From assembly GCF_032878875.1 (NCBI RefSeq), contig NZ_CP118157.1, positions 2,914,001-2,978,000 of the forward strand: 64,000 nucleotides of DNA, in the 5' to 3' direction. Numbering within the stretch: the stretch's first letter is position 1; each line of letters begins with the position of its first letter. Shown one piece after another: positions 8,690 to 16,848 of this stretch. The position numbers and the translations under genes were made by a program. The notes beneath the pieces are model-generated. The model was not told the DNA's origin. It did not search any database and saw only the letters and a program-made list of their open reading frames with translations. The stretch comes from Microbacterium sp. AB (GTDB lineage Bacteria; Actinomycetota; Actinomycetes; Actinomycetales; Microbacteriaceae).

Positions 8690-9687
8690 CCCGCATCGCG
8701 AGCCCCGCCCGCGGAGCCGCGGTCCTCGCGGCCTCCGTCGCGGGGCTCGCGGTCGCCGCGGGCGCCGGTCTCTTCCTCGGCGGCAAGGCGACCGACGCCG
8801 CCGCGGTCGTCGCGGTCCTCGCCGGCGCCGACGACCCCTACCTCGCCGCGGTCCTCGACGCGCGGCTCTCCCGCACGGTCATGGGAGCGATCGTGGGCGC
8901 CGCGCTGGCCGTGGCCGGCGTCGTCATCCAGGGCATCACCCGCAACCCCCTCGGCGATCCCGGACTGCTGGGCGTCACGGTGGGCGCCTCCGCCGCCGTC
9001 GTCACCGCGGCAGCCGTCACCGGCTCGGGCTTCGGCTCGGGCTCCGTCTGGGTCGCCCTCGTCGGCGCGCTCGTCACGGTCGTGCTCGTGTACGTGGTCG
9101 GCGGCCGGTCGACCTCGGGCAGCGTCGTCACCCTGCTGCTCACCGGCGCGGTCGTGTCGGCGGTGCTGAGCGCCTACACGCAGACGATGACGCTCACCCG
9201 GCCCGACGTCTTCGACTCCTTCCGGTTCTGGGTCATCGGCTCACTCGGCGGCCGCGGGCTCGACGTCGCGGCCGCGATCGCGCTCCCGCTCGCCGCCGGT
9301 CTCCTCCTCGCGGTCGCACTCGCCCCCGGGCTCAACAACCTCGCGCTGGGCGAGGACGTCGCCACGTCCCTCGGAACGCCCGTCCCCCTCATCCGCGCGG
9401 GCGGCATCCTCGCCGCGGGGCTTCTCAGCGCCGCCGCGACGGCGGCCGTCGGCCCGATCGCGTTCGTCGGGCTCGCCGTGCCGCACCTCGCCCGCTCCCT
9501 CGTCGGCATCGACCATCGCTGGCAGGTGCCCGTCGCGGCGCTCCTGGGCGGGACCCTGCTCATCGCGGCCGACATCGTCGGCCGTGTCGTCGCCCGGCCC
9601 GAGGAGATCATGGTCGGCATCGTCACCGCTCTCCTGGGCGGGCCGTTCCTCCTGCTCGCGGTGCGACGCGGATGGGCCGCCCGGTGA
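8686..9687 (+). CDS. Iron-siderophore ABC transporter permease 1 (FecCD family)
   Basis: A 333-residue FecCD/BtuC-type permease with about nine to ten membrane helices. Diagnostic stretches are VVIQGITRNPLGDPGLLGV (about residues 81-99) and GPIAFVGLAVPHLARSLVG (about 256-274), which contact the ATPase and line the pore. The GTG start is set by the GTGA overlap with the preceding stop, implying translational coupling. With the second permease it should form the membrane channel as a heterodimer for a ferric siderophore. Confidence 0.92.
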   Translation: MTRIASPARGAAVLAASVAGLAVAAGAGLFLGGKATDAAAVVAVLAGADDPYLAAVLDARLSRTVMGAIVGAALAVAGVVIQGITRNPLGDPGLLGVTVGASAAVVTAAAVTGSGFGSGSVWVALVGALVTVVLVYVVGGRSTSGSVVTLLLTGAVVSAVLSAYTQTMTLTRPDVFDSFRFWVIGSLGGRGLDVAAAIALPLAAGLLLAVALAPGLNNLALGEDVATSLGTPVPLIRAGGILAAGLLSAAATAAVGPIAFVGLAVPHLARSLVGIDHRWQVPVAALLGGTLLIAADIVGRVVARPEEIMVGIVTALLGGPFLLLAVRRGWAAR

Positions 9688-10709
9688 CCTCGGTCATGCG
9701 CGTCGGGCGCGTCGCCGCGTTCCCCGTCGACCGCAGATCCCTCCTCTACGGCGCGGTCGCCGTCCTCCTCCTCGCCGTCATCGCCGTCGCGACGCTCACG
9801 CTGGGCCGCCTCGGCATCCCGCTCGCCGAGCTCCCCTCGGCCCTGCTCGGCGGCGCCGAGGGGAGCTCGGCCTTCGTGCTCGAACGCCTGCGCGGCCCGC
9901 GCCTCGTCACCGCCGTGCTCGTCGGAGCGCTCCTGGGCATCTCGGGCACGCTGTTCCAGACCGTGACGCGGAACCCGCTCGGGAGTCCCGACGTCATCGG
10001 GCTCGGAGCCGGCGCGGGAGCCGGAGCCGCCCTCGCGTCGCTCGTGTTCGCCGGGATGCCCGCGGCCGTCGGCGCCGTCCTGGGCGCCGGCATCGCGACG
10101 GCGCTCGTCTTCGTCTGCACGGGGCGCGGCTTCCGCTCACCGACGCGGACCATCATCGCGGGCATCGCCGTGGCCGCGATCGCCTACGCCGTGACCCAGT
10201 ACGTCGTCAGCGTGAAGCTGAGGGACGCCGCCTCGCAGCTCGCCGCGTACCTGGTCGGCTCGCTCAACGCGGCGAGCATGCAGGACGTCGTCGTCACGGG
10301 CGGCGCGCTCGCGGTGCTCCTGCCCGCCGCCACGGCGCTGGCCCCGAAGACCGCCCTGCTCGAGCTCGGCGACGACGTCGCCGCCGGCCTCGGCGTCGCG
10401 ACCGACCGGACGCGCTCGACCGCCGTGCTGCTGTCCGTCGCCGCGGCGGGCGCCGCCGTCGCGGCGGCCGGGCCCGTGTCGTTCATCGCGCTCACCGCTC
10501 CGCACATCACCCGCCGCCTCACGCGCGCGGCCCACGCCGGGATCCTTCCCACCGCGCTCACCGGAGCCGTGCTGATGGGAGCGGCGGATCTCGCCGCGCA
10601 GCAGATCCCGCTGTTCGACGGCCTGCCCGTCGGCGTCCTCACGCTCGGCGTGGGCGGCGTCTACCTCGGATGGCTTCTCGTGCAGGAACGATCGAGAGGA
10701 AGACTGTGA
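9684..10709 (+). CDS. Iron-siderophore ABC transporter permease 2 (FecCD family)
   Basis: A 341-residue FecCD-type permease, partner of the gene before it. It has the conserved LFQTVTRNPLGSPDVIGLG (near residue 94) and GPVSFIALTAPHITRRLTR (near residue 267) motifs and about ten helices. The GTG overlapping the previous TGA (GTGA) is chosen as start, with GGATGGG at a suitable distance; an in-frame ATG 12 bases upstream is the alternative. Its own stop overlaps the GTG of the ATPase gene. The best substrate guess is a hydroxamate or catecholate siderophore, based only on family and on the iron box. Confidence 0.92.
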   Translation: MTSVMRVGRVAAFPVDRRSLLYGAVAVLLLAVIAVATLTLGRLGIPLAELPSALLGGAEGSSAFVLERLRGPRLVTAVLVGALLGISGTLFQTVTRNPLGSPDVIGLGAGAGAGAALASLVFAGMPAAVGAVLGAGIATALVFVCTGRGFRSPTRTIIAGIAVAAIAYAVTQYVVSVKLRDAASQLAAYLVGSLNAASMQDVVVTGGALAVLLPAATALAPKTALLELGDDVAAGLGVATDRTRSTAVLLSVAAAGAAVAAAGPVSFIALTAPHITRRLTRAAHAGILPTALTGAVLMGAADLAAQQIPLFDGLPVGVLTLGVGGVYLGWLLVQERSRGRL

Positions 10710-11524
10710 CCGCCATGCACCCCGCAGGGCTGCGCCTGGAGGACGCCACGCTCGGCTACGACGGCCGGACGGTGAGCAGCGGGCTGAGCTTCACCGTCCC
10801 CGAGGGGGAGTTCACCGCCGTCATCGGGCCGAACGGCTGCGGCAAGTCGACGATGCTGAAGGCGCTCGGGCGGATCCTGCGACCGCACTCCGGACGCGCG
10901 ACGCTCGACGGCGCCGACATCCGCTCGCTGCGTGCCCGGCAGGTCGCGAGGCGGATCGCATCGCTGCCCCAGAACCCCGCAGCCCCCGATGCGCTGCGGG
11001 TGCGGGACCTCGTCGCGCGCGGGCGGAATCCCTATCACTCGCTGCTGCGCCAGTGGCTGCCGGGCGACGCCGAGGTCGTCGAGGAGGCCATGACGGCCAC
11101 GGGCGTCGCGGAGCACGCCGACCGACTGCTGTCCGAGCTGTCGGGCGGGCAGCGCCAGCGCGTGTGGATCGCGATGGTCCTCGCACAGCAGACCGACTAC
11201 GTCCTGCTCGACGAGCCGACGACGTTCCTCGACCTGGCGCACCAGATCGAGCTGCTCCATCTGTGCCAGGACATGCACGCCGCCGGGCGCACGGTCGTGG
11301 CCGTGCTCCACGACATCGACCAGGCGGCCCGCTACGCCTCCCACCTGGTCGTCATGAAGGACGGCGCGATCGTCGCGCAGGGCGCGCCGCACGAGATCCT
11401 CGACGAGACCCTCGTCTCCGAGGTCTTCCGCGTCGACGCCGTCGTGGAGCGCGACTCGCAGAGCGGCGCCCCGACGATCAGCGTGCGTCCTCGCCCCGGC
11501 TCCGGTCGTCGCGCTCCCGCTTGA
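10706..11524 (+). CDS. Iron-siderophore ABC transporter ATP-binding protein
   Basis: A 272-residue FecE/FhuC-type ATPase that powers the importer. All nucleotide-binding motifs are present: Walker A GPNGCGKST, Q-loop SLPQN, signature LSGGQRQR, Walker B DYVLLDEP and the H-loop VLHDID. The GTG overlapping the permease stop, with GAGAGGAAG upstream, is preferred as start; an ATG three codons later is possible. It closes the iron operon. Its last 47 bases overlap the 3' end of the convergent GbsR/MarR-type regulator. Confidence 0.93.
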   Translation: MTAMHPAGLRLEDATLGYDGRTVSSGLSFTVPEGEFTAVIGPNGCGKSTMLKALGRILRPHSGRATLDGADIRSLRARQVARRIASLPQNPAAPDALRVRDLVARGRNPYHSLLRQWLPGDAEVVEEAMTATGVAEHADRLLSELSGGQRQRVWIAMVLAQQTDYVLLDEPTTFLDLAHQIELLHLCQDMHAAGRTVVAVLHDIDQAARYASHLVVMKDGAIVAQGAPHEILDETLVSEVFRVDAVVERDSQSGAPTISVRPRPGSGRRAPA

Positions 11525-11978
11525 AGCGGTTCCACTCCTCGCCCAGCCGAGCCTCGATGAGCCATCCCATGTAGTCGCGCATGTTGCGCACGCGCTCCCA
11601 CGCCCGGCCGCCCTCGCGCACCGTCGTCAGGGTCTGCTCGGCGAGCCGCCGCTGGTTCTCGAGGTACGCCTGCTCCGCCGCGAGGAAGCCGGCCCAGACG
11701 TCCACGTCCATCACGAAGTAGTGCGCCCGGTCGCCCGGGCGGCGCACCCGGCGGACGAAGCCCCTGTCGACGAGCTGGCGCGTGTAGACGGACACGGAGC
11801 CGCGGCTCACGCCGAGGGCGTCCACGAGCTCGTCGGGGCGGACGCCGTCCGACTCGTCCACGAGCAGATAGCCCGCGATGAGCCCCTCGATGCGCGATGC
11901 CCCGGAGGCGGACCAGTAGTCCGCGAAGCGCGTGACGAACTCGCCGGGCGGCACGCCGCCATCCGCCTCGGTCCCCAT
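11478..11978 (-). CDS. GbsR/MarR-family transcriptional regulator
   Basis: A 166-residue winged-helix regulator. The recognition part is residues 45-80 (DGVRPDELVDALGVSRGSVSVYTRQLVDRGFV), followed by a wing (RRPGDRAHYFVMDVD) and a C-terminal dimerisation helix of about 60 residues rich in Arg and Glu. The long C-terminal helix and the FADYWSASG entry resemble GbsR-type MarR relatives that control compatible-solute or efflux genes. The gene is convergent with, and overlaps by 47 bases, the iron-transport ATPase gene, so it is not in that operon; the target is unknown. Confidence 0.8.
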   Translation of the reverse strand: MGTEADGGVPPGEFVTRFADYWSASGASRIEGLIAGYLLVDESDGVRPDELVDALGVSRGSVSVYTRQLVDRGFVRRVRRPGDRAHYFVMDVDVWAGFLAAEQAYLENQRRLAEQTLTTVREGGRAWERVRNMRDYMGWLIEARLGEEWNRFKRERDDRSRGEDAR

Positions 11979-12009
11979 GCCCTCGCCTCGTTCCGCGATG
12001 TGAGCGCGT

Positions 12010-12723
12010 TCAGGCGGCCGTCGGGCCGTCGTCGCCGCGTCGCGGCATGAGCTGCAGCGGCGCGACGGGGTCCGGACGCTCGCCGTGCAGCTCCCGGTGC
12101 AGGCCCTCCATGCGGTCGTCGAGCTCGGCCGCCGTGATCGCCGCCTCGCGCAGGCTGTCGGTGAGGCGCGCGGGCACCTGGCTCTCGTACTTGTAGTAGA
12201 TCTTGTGCTCGAGGCTCGCCCAGAAGTCCATCGCGATGGTCCGGAACTGCACCTCGACGGGGACGGGCACGGTGCCGGTCGAGAGGAACACCGGAACCTC
12301 GACGATCGCGTGCAGGCTCTTGTAGCCGTTCGGCTTCGGGTCCGCGATGTAGTCCTTCACCTCGCACACCGTGATGTCGTCCTGCCGGACGAGCAGCTCG
12401 AAGAGCCGATAGGCGTCCGTCACGAAGCTGCAGGTCACCCGCACGCCGGCGATGTCGAGGATGTTCTCGCGGATGGCGTCGATCGACGGATCGATGCCCT
12501 TGCGATCCGCCTTCTCGGCGATCGAGTCCATCGTCTTCAGCCGGCTCGAGACGTGCTCGATGGGGTTGTACGCGTGGGCGTGCTCGAAGTCCTCGCGGAG
12601 GATCGACAGCTTGGTCTCGATCTCCCGCATCCCGAAGCGGTACTGGTTGAGGAAGCGCTGCATCTCATCGCGAAGCGAGCGCGCATGCTCCAGCATGTCG
12701 TCGTCGACCGGGAACGAGCTCAT
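12010..12723 (-). CDS. Small alarmone synthetase, RelA/SpoT synthetase-domain protein
   Basis: A 237-residue GTP pyrophosphokinase-type protein consisting only of the (p)ppGpp synthetase domain, with no HD hydrolase, TGS or ACT domain. Motifs are DIAGVRVTCSFVTDAYRLFE, KPNGYKSLHAIVEVP (GTP-binding loop) and PVEVQFRTIAMDFWASLEHK, in the order seen in RelQ-type small alarmone synthetases. It would transfer pyrophosphate from ATP to GTP or GDP in the stringent response. The ATG is placed just after GGAGG; that spacing is very short, so the GTG nine bases upstream or leaderless translation are alternatives. It starts 31 bases after the convergently read regulator, in the same direction, and is divergent from the DUF7882-like gene. 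Confidence 0.88.
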   Translation of the reverse strand: MSSFPVDDDMLEHARSLRDEMQRFLNQYRFGMREIETKLSILREDFEHAHAYNPIEHVSSRLKTMDSIAEKADRKGIDPSIDAIRENILDIAGVRVTCSFVTDAYRLFELLVRQDDITVCEVKDYIADPKPNGYKSLHAIVEVPVFLSTGTVPVPVEVQFRTIAMDFWASLEHKIYYKYESQVPARLTDSLREAAITAAELDDRMEGLHRELHGERPDPVAPLQLMPRRGDDGPTAA

Positions 12724-12806
12724 GGCCTCCACGCTAGGAGGTCGCTCTATGGGATCCCTGTGAGGTCATCGCCCACCGACGTCGGCGCCGGCGCTACAGT
12801 GGCGGC

Positions 12807-13124
12807 ATGGGTGTGCTCTACTACGGTCCGGCCGCGTCGCCGATCCGCATCGACGACCGGGCGCTCGCCCATCTGAAGGTCGTCATCCTCGGCAAGCTGC
12901 GACGCAACGAGAGCTTCTCGGTCTCGTGGCATCACCATCCCGACGAGCCGCCCGGCCGCAGCACGATCTGGCTGCATCCCGCCATCCCGCTGCGCTTCGT
13001 CTTCGACGACGTGGAGCCGCCCGAGCTGAACCGCGCCTGGCTGGAGGAGCTGGCCGTCTCGGCCCACGCCCTCGGCGGGCTCACCCTCGTCGACGAGGAC
13101 GTCGACGCGTCCGACGACCACTGA
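12807..13124 (+). CDS. DUF7882-like small protein, copy 1
   Basis: A 105-residue soluble protein beginning MGVLYYGPAASPIRIDDR, with ALAHLKVVILGKLRRNESF, STIWLHPAIPLRF and a C-terminal helix PELNRAWLEELAVSAHALGG. This is the actinobacterial DUF7882 pattern (relatives sometimes mislabelled as ATP-dependent DNA ligase). No catalytic residues are evident and the function is unknown. It is divergent from the alarmone synthetase gene and convergent with a second member of the same family 23 bases away. Confidence 0.75.
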   Translation: MGVLYYGPAASPIRIDDRALAHLKVVILGKLRRNESFSVSWHHHPDEPPGRSTIWLHPAIPLRFVFDDVEPPELNRAWLEELAVSAHALGGLTLVDEDVDASDDH

Positions 13125-13147
13125 GCGGCGGCGTCCGGTCCGCGGCG

Positions 13148-13462
13148 TCAGCCGTCGCTCTCGGCGGGCTCCTGCGGCTCGGGCATGATCGTCAGTCCCG
13201 AGGGACCGCTCGCGGCCTTCATGAGCTCGTCGAGCCAGAGGCGGTTCAGACGGGGCGAACGCCCGCCGGAGAACTGGAACTGCAGCGGGATGGACGGATG
13301 GAGCCAGAAGCTGCGGCGGCCGGTGCCCTCGCCGAGGGACGCGTCGAACATGAACGGCTCGGAACGGCGCAGCTTGTTCATCACGACGATCCGCAGGTGC
13401 GCGAGGGTGCGATCGTCGAGTTCGACGGAGTCGGCGCCTGCGCCGTAGATGAATCTTCCCAC
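13148..13462 (-). CDS. DUF7882-like small protein, copy 2
   Basis: A 104-residue paralogue of the preceding small protein, sharing the frame FIYGAGADSVELDDRTLAHL, NKLRRSEPFMF, SFWLHPSIPLQFQF and a C-terminal LNRLWLDELM helix. The GTG start is chosen because it aligns with the start of the other copy (GVLYYG / GRFIYG); the open frame continues upstream but without similarity. The two copies face each other tail to tail. They differ at most positions, so this is not a recent duplication. Function unknown. Confidence 0.72.
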   Translation of the reverse strand: MGRFIYGAGADSVELDDRTLAHLRIVVMNKLRRSEPFMFDASLGEGTGRRSFWLHPSIPLQFQFSGGRSPRLNRLWLDELMKAASGPSGLTIMPEPQEPAESDG

Positions 13463-13499
13463 GGCCCGAGCGTATCCCGCTCGGCCGCGCGCGACCACA

Positions 13500-13937
13500 T
13501 CAGCGCGGATCGTGGCGCGTCGGCGCCCCGCCGACGGACGACGCGCGCGCTTCGATGAGCTCCTTGAACCGCGCGAGATCGTGCTCCGCCTGCGCCGAGT
13601 CCATCCGACCGCCCGCTCCGTCCGACTCCCATGCCATCCGGAGCCGGACGTGGGTGCCGTCCTCGGTGGGCTCGAAGTCCACACGGCCGTCGTGGAGGAC
13701 GCCGTCCGTGCTCTGCCACGAGATGTGCTCCTCCGCCACCTGATCGACGACGTCGGCGTAGAACTCCTCCACGACTCCGCCGATGCTCACCGACCACCGG
13801 GAGCGGACGTCGTCGATCCGCCTGACCGACCGGACGGCCTCGAGATACTCCGGGAACGTCTCGACCCGGGTCCACTGCCGGTAGACCTCGGCGATCGGGG
13901 CTTCCACATCGATCTCGGCGATCATCGCGGTGGTCAT
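13500..13937 (-). CDS. SRPBCC (START/Bet v1-like) family protein
   Basis: A 145-residue single-domain protein with the SRPBCC layout: a first strand and helix AMIAEIDVEAPIAEVYRQWT, the FPEYLEAVRSVRRID segment, central strands (SRWSVSIGGVVEEF, HISWQST) and a long C-terminal helix from about residue 110. This resembles the polyketide cyclase/Coq10-type subgroup that binds hydrophobic ligands in a deep pocket. No ligand can be assigned. The ATG has GAGGAGGACAGG upstream. A proline/arginine tail of about 10 residues follows the fold. Confidence 0.82.
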   Translation of the reverse strand: MTTAMIAEIDVEAPIAEVYRQWTRVETFPEYLEAVRSVRRIDDVRSRWSVSIGGVVEEFYADVVDQVAEEHISWQSTDGVLHDGRVDFEPTEDGTHVRLRMAWESDGAGGRMDSAQAEHDLARFKELIEARASSVGGAPTRHDPR

Positions 13938-14217
13938 GTCCCTGTCCTCCTCGTGGTCCCGCAACAGAGCGGTTTCGCTTCCCCGAGAGGATCGTAGAAA
14001 GCGCGGATGCATCCCCGCGACGGGTTGACTCCGGCCGCAGACACGACTATCCCCGGCGCGTGGACGCCGACGGGTTCGAGCCCTGTCGCGCGGCCGGCGA
14101 CCGCCGAAGCCTGTCGGCACGCCCCCTGCGGAGCCGTCCGTGGAGTCGTCGTGACGCACGCGCGCCGAGCGGCTCTCGCGATGCCGCCCGGCGCGGATCC
14201 CGTCCGCGGCGACGAGA
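13938..14217. other. Gap of 280 bases without a supported gene
   Basis: No open frame here has a ribosome binding site together with a recognisable protein. The first 30 bases contain the SRPBCC gene's RBS. A short tRNA-like T-arm was noticed near 14070 but rejected. Nothing else is seen. Confidence 0.5.
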
Positions 14218-14427
14218 TCAGTCGACCGCTTCGATCTGCGTGTGGATGTACTGGACGTCCTCATCGCTCAGGGTCGTCCCGTCGGCGATCTCCTCGCCGG
14301 TGACGCGCACGATCTCGTGCAGCACACCGCCGACGAGCGGCGCGCGCGGGTACTCGATGAGGGTGTTCCTGGTGTCGATCGAGAGGTGAGGCCACCACTC
14401 GTGGATGGGAGGCAGTGCGTCGGACAT
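14218..14427 (-). CDS. Small acidic hypothetical protein, 69 residues
   Basis: A 69-residue protein beginning MSDALPPIHEWWPHLSIDTR and ending in an acidic helix (LSDEDVQYIHTQIEAVD). It has a good RBS (GAAGGAG about 8 bases upstream of the ATG), neighbour-like codon usage and a plausible globular composition, so it is treated as real. The family is not recognised. It stands alone between a gene-poor stretch and the prp regulatory region. Confidence 0.6.
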   Translation of the reverse strand: MSDALPPIHEWWPHLSIDTRNTLIEYPRAPLVGGVLHEIVRVTGEEIADGTTLSDEDVQYIHTQIEAVD

Positions 14428-14489
14428 GACAGCTCCTTCCGTCTGTGTCTGAACCGTAAGCGCCGCGTCCGTCGCCCCTCAACCGATTG

Positions 14490-14510
14490 ACACGGGATGG
14501 GCACCCGTGT
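14490..14510. promoter_or_regulatory. Inverted repeat downstream of a TTGACA box
   Basis: ACACGGG and CCCGTGT form 7-base arms around a 7-base spacer, overlapping the end of a TTGACA hexamer at 14487-14492. It lies in the 222-base gap between the 69-residue protein and the GntR gene and could be an operator or part of a plus-strand promoter (a weak TAGCTC follows at 17 bases). The binding protein is not known. Confidence 0.35.
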
Positions 14511-14555
14511 AGCTCCGCGCGAACCGCGGGGTCGAGAGGGTGCCACACCCTCCTC

Positions 14556-14621
14556 TGTATGCATTAGGAACATGATGCGCGCCACATCTGGCGTTGACAC
14601 GGTCGAGTGCATACACTCGAC
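14556..14621 (+). promoter_or_regulatory. Probable GntR operator region of the prp operon
   Basis: A perfect palindrome GTCGAGTGCATACACTCGAC lies at 14602-14621 (8-base arms, CATA centre). Its core TGCATACA is also present in inverted form as TGTATGCA at 14556-14563, about 50 bases upstream. GntR/FCD regulators typically bind short palindromes of this size, and the site ends 28 bases before the regulator's start codon, so autoregulation of the operon is likely. A TTGACA hexamer at 14594-14599 overlaps the left side of the palindrome, consistent with repression by occlusion. Confidence 0.65.
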
Positions 14622-14649
14622 GGCGAACCCAGACGCGAGGAGGCGGACG

Positions 14650-15294
14650 ATGCGAGCGAGCGAACGCGCCTACGCCGCCCTTCTCCACGAGATCCAGGCC
14701 GGCACGCTGGCCGCCGGCACCGTGCTCGGCGAGGTCGAGCAGGCCGCGCGCCTCGGCGTCAGCCGCACTCCGCTGCGAGAGGCGCTGAACCGGCTCATCG
14801 CCGACGGCCTCGTCGTGCAGCAGTCGCCGCGCGTCACGGCGGTGTCGCGCATCGACGGCGACGAGATCCGACGGCTGTTCGAGGCGCGCCGGGCACTGGA
14901 GACGGCGGCCGCCCGGCTCGCCGCCGAGCGCGGCGACGGCGTGGGGTTCCGGGCGCTCGCGGAGGAGTTCACGCGCGCCGGGGCGTCGCTCGCCGATCCG
15001 CCGGGACGCGACGCCTACTACGCGCTCATCGCCCGCTTCGACGAGGCCGTCGACCGGGCGGTCGACAACGACTACCTCGCGTCCGCGCTGCGGACCGTCC
15101 GCACCCACCTCGTCCGCGCCCGCCGGCTCGCGAGCGAGCATCCCGCCCGGCTCGCGGCATCCGTCGCAGAGCATCGTCTCATCGCCTCGGCCATCGGGGC
15201 GGGCGACGGCGACCTGGCCGCCCACGCCACCCACGTGCACCTGCACGAAGCGCTCGTGCACATCCTCGATCACCTTCCGGAGGCCCGCCGATGA
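14650..15294 (+). CDS. GntR-family (FCD-type) regulator of the methylcitrate operon
   Basis: A 214-residue regulator with an N-terminal winged helix (residues 1-65, including [20 protein letters not shown], a classic GntR recognition helix) and a C-terminal all-helical FCD ligand-binding domain of about 140 residues ([16 protein letters not shown] and later His and Asp residues suitable for metal binding). The ATG is preceded by GAGGAGG and the frame upstream of it lacks similarity. It overlaps the prpD start by ATGA, so it is co-translated with the pathway it probably controls. The ligand is presumably a pathway acid such as 2-methylcitrate; that is inference from context. Confidence 0.88.
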   Translation: MRASERAYAALLHEIQAGTLAAGTVLGEVEQAARLGVSRTPLREALNRLIADGLVVQQSPRVTAVSRIDGDEIRRLFEARRALETAAARLAAERGDGVGFRALAEEFTRAGASLADPPGRDAYYALIARFDEAVDRAVDNDYLASALRTVRTHLVRARRLASEHPARLAASVAEHRLIASAIGAGDGDLAAHATHVHLHEALVHILDHLPEARR

Positions 15295-16817
15295 CCGTCG
15301 TCCACCCCGTGCGCACGCACCGCAGCGAGGAGCGGCTCCCCCGTGAGGAGCAGCTCGCCTGGAAGATCGCCGAGGTCGCCGTCGACCCCGTCGAGATCGA
15401 GCCCGAGGTCGCCGAGATGGCGATCAACCGGGTCATCGACAACGCCTCCGTGGCCGCCGCCTCGCTCACGCGGAGCCCCGTCGTCTCCGCTCGCGCGCAG
15501 GCCCTCGACCATCCCGCGAGCCGGGGCGGAGCCGGGGCGACGGTGTTCGGCGTCGCCCCCGGCACGCGCACGAGCCCCGAGTGGGCGGCGTGGGCCAACG
15601 GGGTCGCCGTGCGGGAGCTCGACTACCACGACACCTTCCTCGCAGCCGAGTACTCCCATCCGGGCGACAACATCCCGCCGATCCTCGCGGTGGCGCAGCA
15701 CACGGGCTCGGACGGCCGCTCTCTCCTGCGCGGGATCGCGACGGGGTACGAGATCCAGATCGGCCTCGTGCGCGCCATCAGCCTGCACCGGCACAAGATC
15801 GATCACGTCGCGCACCTCGGCCCCTCGGCCGCCGCGGGCATCGGCACGCTCCTCGGGCTCTCCCCCGAGGCGATCTCGCAGGCCGTGTCGCAGGCGCTCC
15901 ACACGACGACGTCCACGCGGCAGAGCCGGAAGGGCGAGATCTCGACGTGGAAGGCCTATGCTCCGGCGTTCGCGGGGAAGGCGGCCGTGGAGGCCGTCGA
16001 CCGGGCGCTGCGCGGCCAGACGTCGCCGGCGCCGATCTACGAGGGCGAGGACGGCGTCATCGCGTGGCTCCTCGGCGGGCCGGAGGCGCGCTACGAGGTG
16101 CCGCTGCCCGCACCGGGGGAGGCGAAGCGCGCCATCCTCGACTCGTACACGAAGGAGCACTCCGCCGAGTACCAGGCGCAGGCGTGGATCGACCTCGCCC
16201 GCCGCCTCGGCGCCGAGCGGCCCGAGCTGCGCGACCCCGCGAACGTCCGATCGATCGTGCTGCACACGTCGCACCACACGCACGTCGTGATCGGCTCGGG
16301 GTCGGGGGACCCCCAGAAGTACGATCCGACGGCCTCGCGCGAGACGCTCGACCACTCGATCCCCTACATCTTCGCCGTGGCGCTGCAGGACAGCGGGTGG
16401 CACCACGTCGACTCGTACGCCCCCGAACGCGCCGCCCGGCCCGACACGGTCGCCCTGTGGCGGAAGGTCACGACGGCGCTCGACGACGAGTGGACGCGCC
16501 GGTACCACTCGGAGGATCCGGCGGAGAAGGCCTTCGGCGGGCGCGCGGAGATCGCCCTCGCGGACGACTCGACCCTCGTCGCCGAGATCGCGGTGGCCGA
16601 CGCCCATCCGCTCGGCGCCCGCCCCTTCGCCCGCGAGGACTACATCCGGAAGTTCCGGCTGCTGGCCGAGCCCGTGCTCGAGCCCGGCGAGATCGAGCGG
16701 TTCCTCGGCCTCGCACAGCGCCTGCCGGAGCTGTCCCCCGCCGAGGTGGCACAGCTCACGATCGTCGCGAAGCCGGGAGTCCTCGACGCGGTGCGGAGCC
16801 CGAGGGGGCTGTTCTGA
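15291..16817 (+). CDS. prpD: 2-methylcitrate dehydratase (MmgE/PrpD family)
   Basis: A 508-residue MmgE/PrpD-family enzyme converting 2-methylcitrate to 2-methyl-cis-aconitate in the propionyl-CoA-degrading methylcitrate cycle. Family features are [19 protein letters not shown] (about residues 100-118) with [16 protein letters not shown], the helical core [20 protein letters not shown], and the C-terminal [14 protein letters not shown]. The length fits PrpD (480-510). The ATG overlaps the regulator's stop (ATGA). It is followed 31 bases later by prpB and then prpC, giving the order GntR-prpD-prpB-prpC. Confidence 0.93.
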   Translation: MTVVHPVRTHRSEERLPREEQLAWKIAEVAVDPVEIEPEVAEMAINRVIDNASVAAASLTRSPVVSARAQALDHPASRGGAGATVFGVAPGTRTSPEWAAWANGVAVRELDYHDTFLAAEYSHPGDNIPPILAVAQHTGSDGRSLLRGIATGYEIQIGLVRAISLHRHKIDHVAHLGPSAAAGIGTLLGLSPEAISQAVSQALHTTTSTRQSRKGEISTWKAYAPAFAGKAAVEAVDRALRGQTSPAPIYEGEDGVIAWLLGGPEARYEVPLPAPGEAKRAILDSYTKEHSAEYQAQAWIDLARRLGAERPELRDPANVRSIVLHTSHHTHVVIGSGSGDPQKYDPTASRETLDHSIPYIFAVALQDSGWHHVDSYAPERAARPDTVALWRKVTTALDDEWTRRYHSEDPAEKAFGGRAEIALADDSTLVAEIAVADAHPLGARPFAREDYIRKFRLLAEPVLEPGEIERFLGLAQRLPELSPAEVAQLTIVAKPGVLDAVRSPRGLF

Positions 16818-16848
16818 TGCGCGCATGCACGACGGAAGGAACCCGCTG

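Noticed and set aside
14032..14096. A tRNA-like shape: a T-arm (ACGGG TTCGAGC CCTGT) with outer complementary arms CGGCCGC/GCGGCCG.
   Set aside because: Only 65 bases long, with no D-arm or anticodon stem and a wobble in the T-stem; chance pairing is likely at this GC content.
14594..14617. TTGACA followed by TACACT as a promoter for the GntR-prp operon.
   Set aside because: The spacer is only 12 bases, too short for a standard promoter; it is reported only as overlapping the operator.
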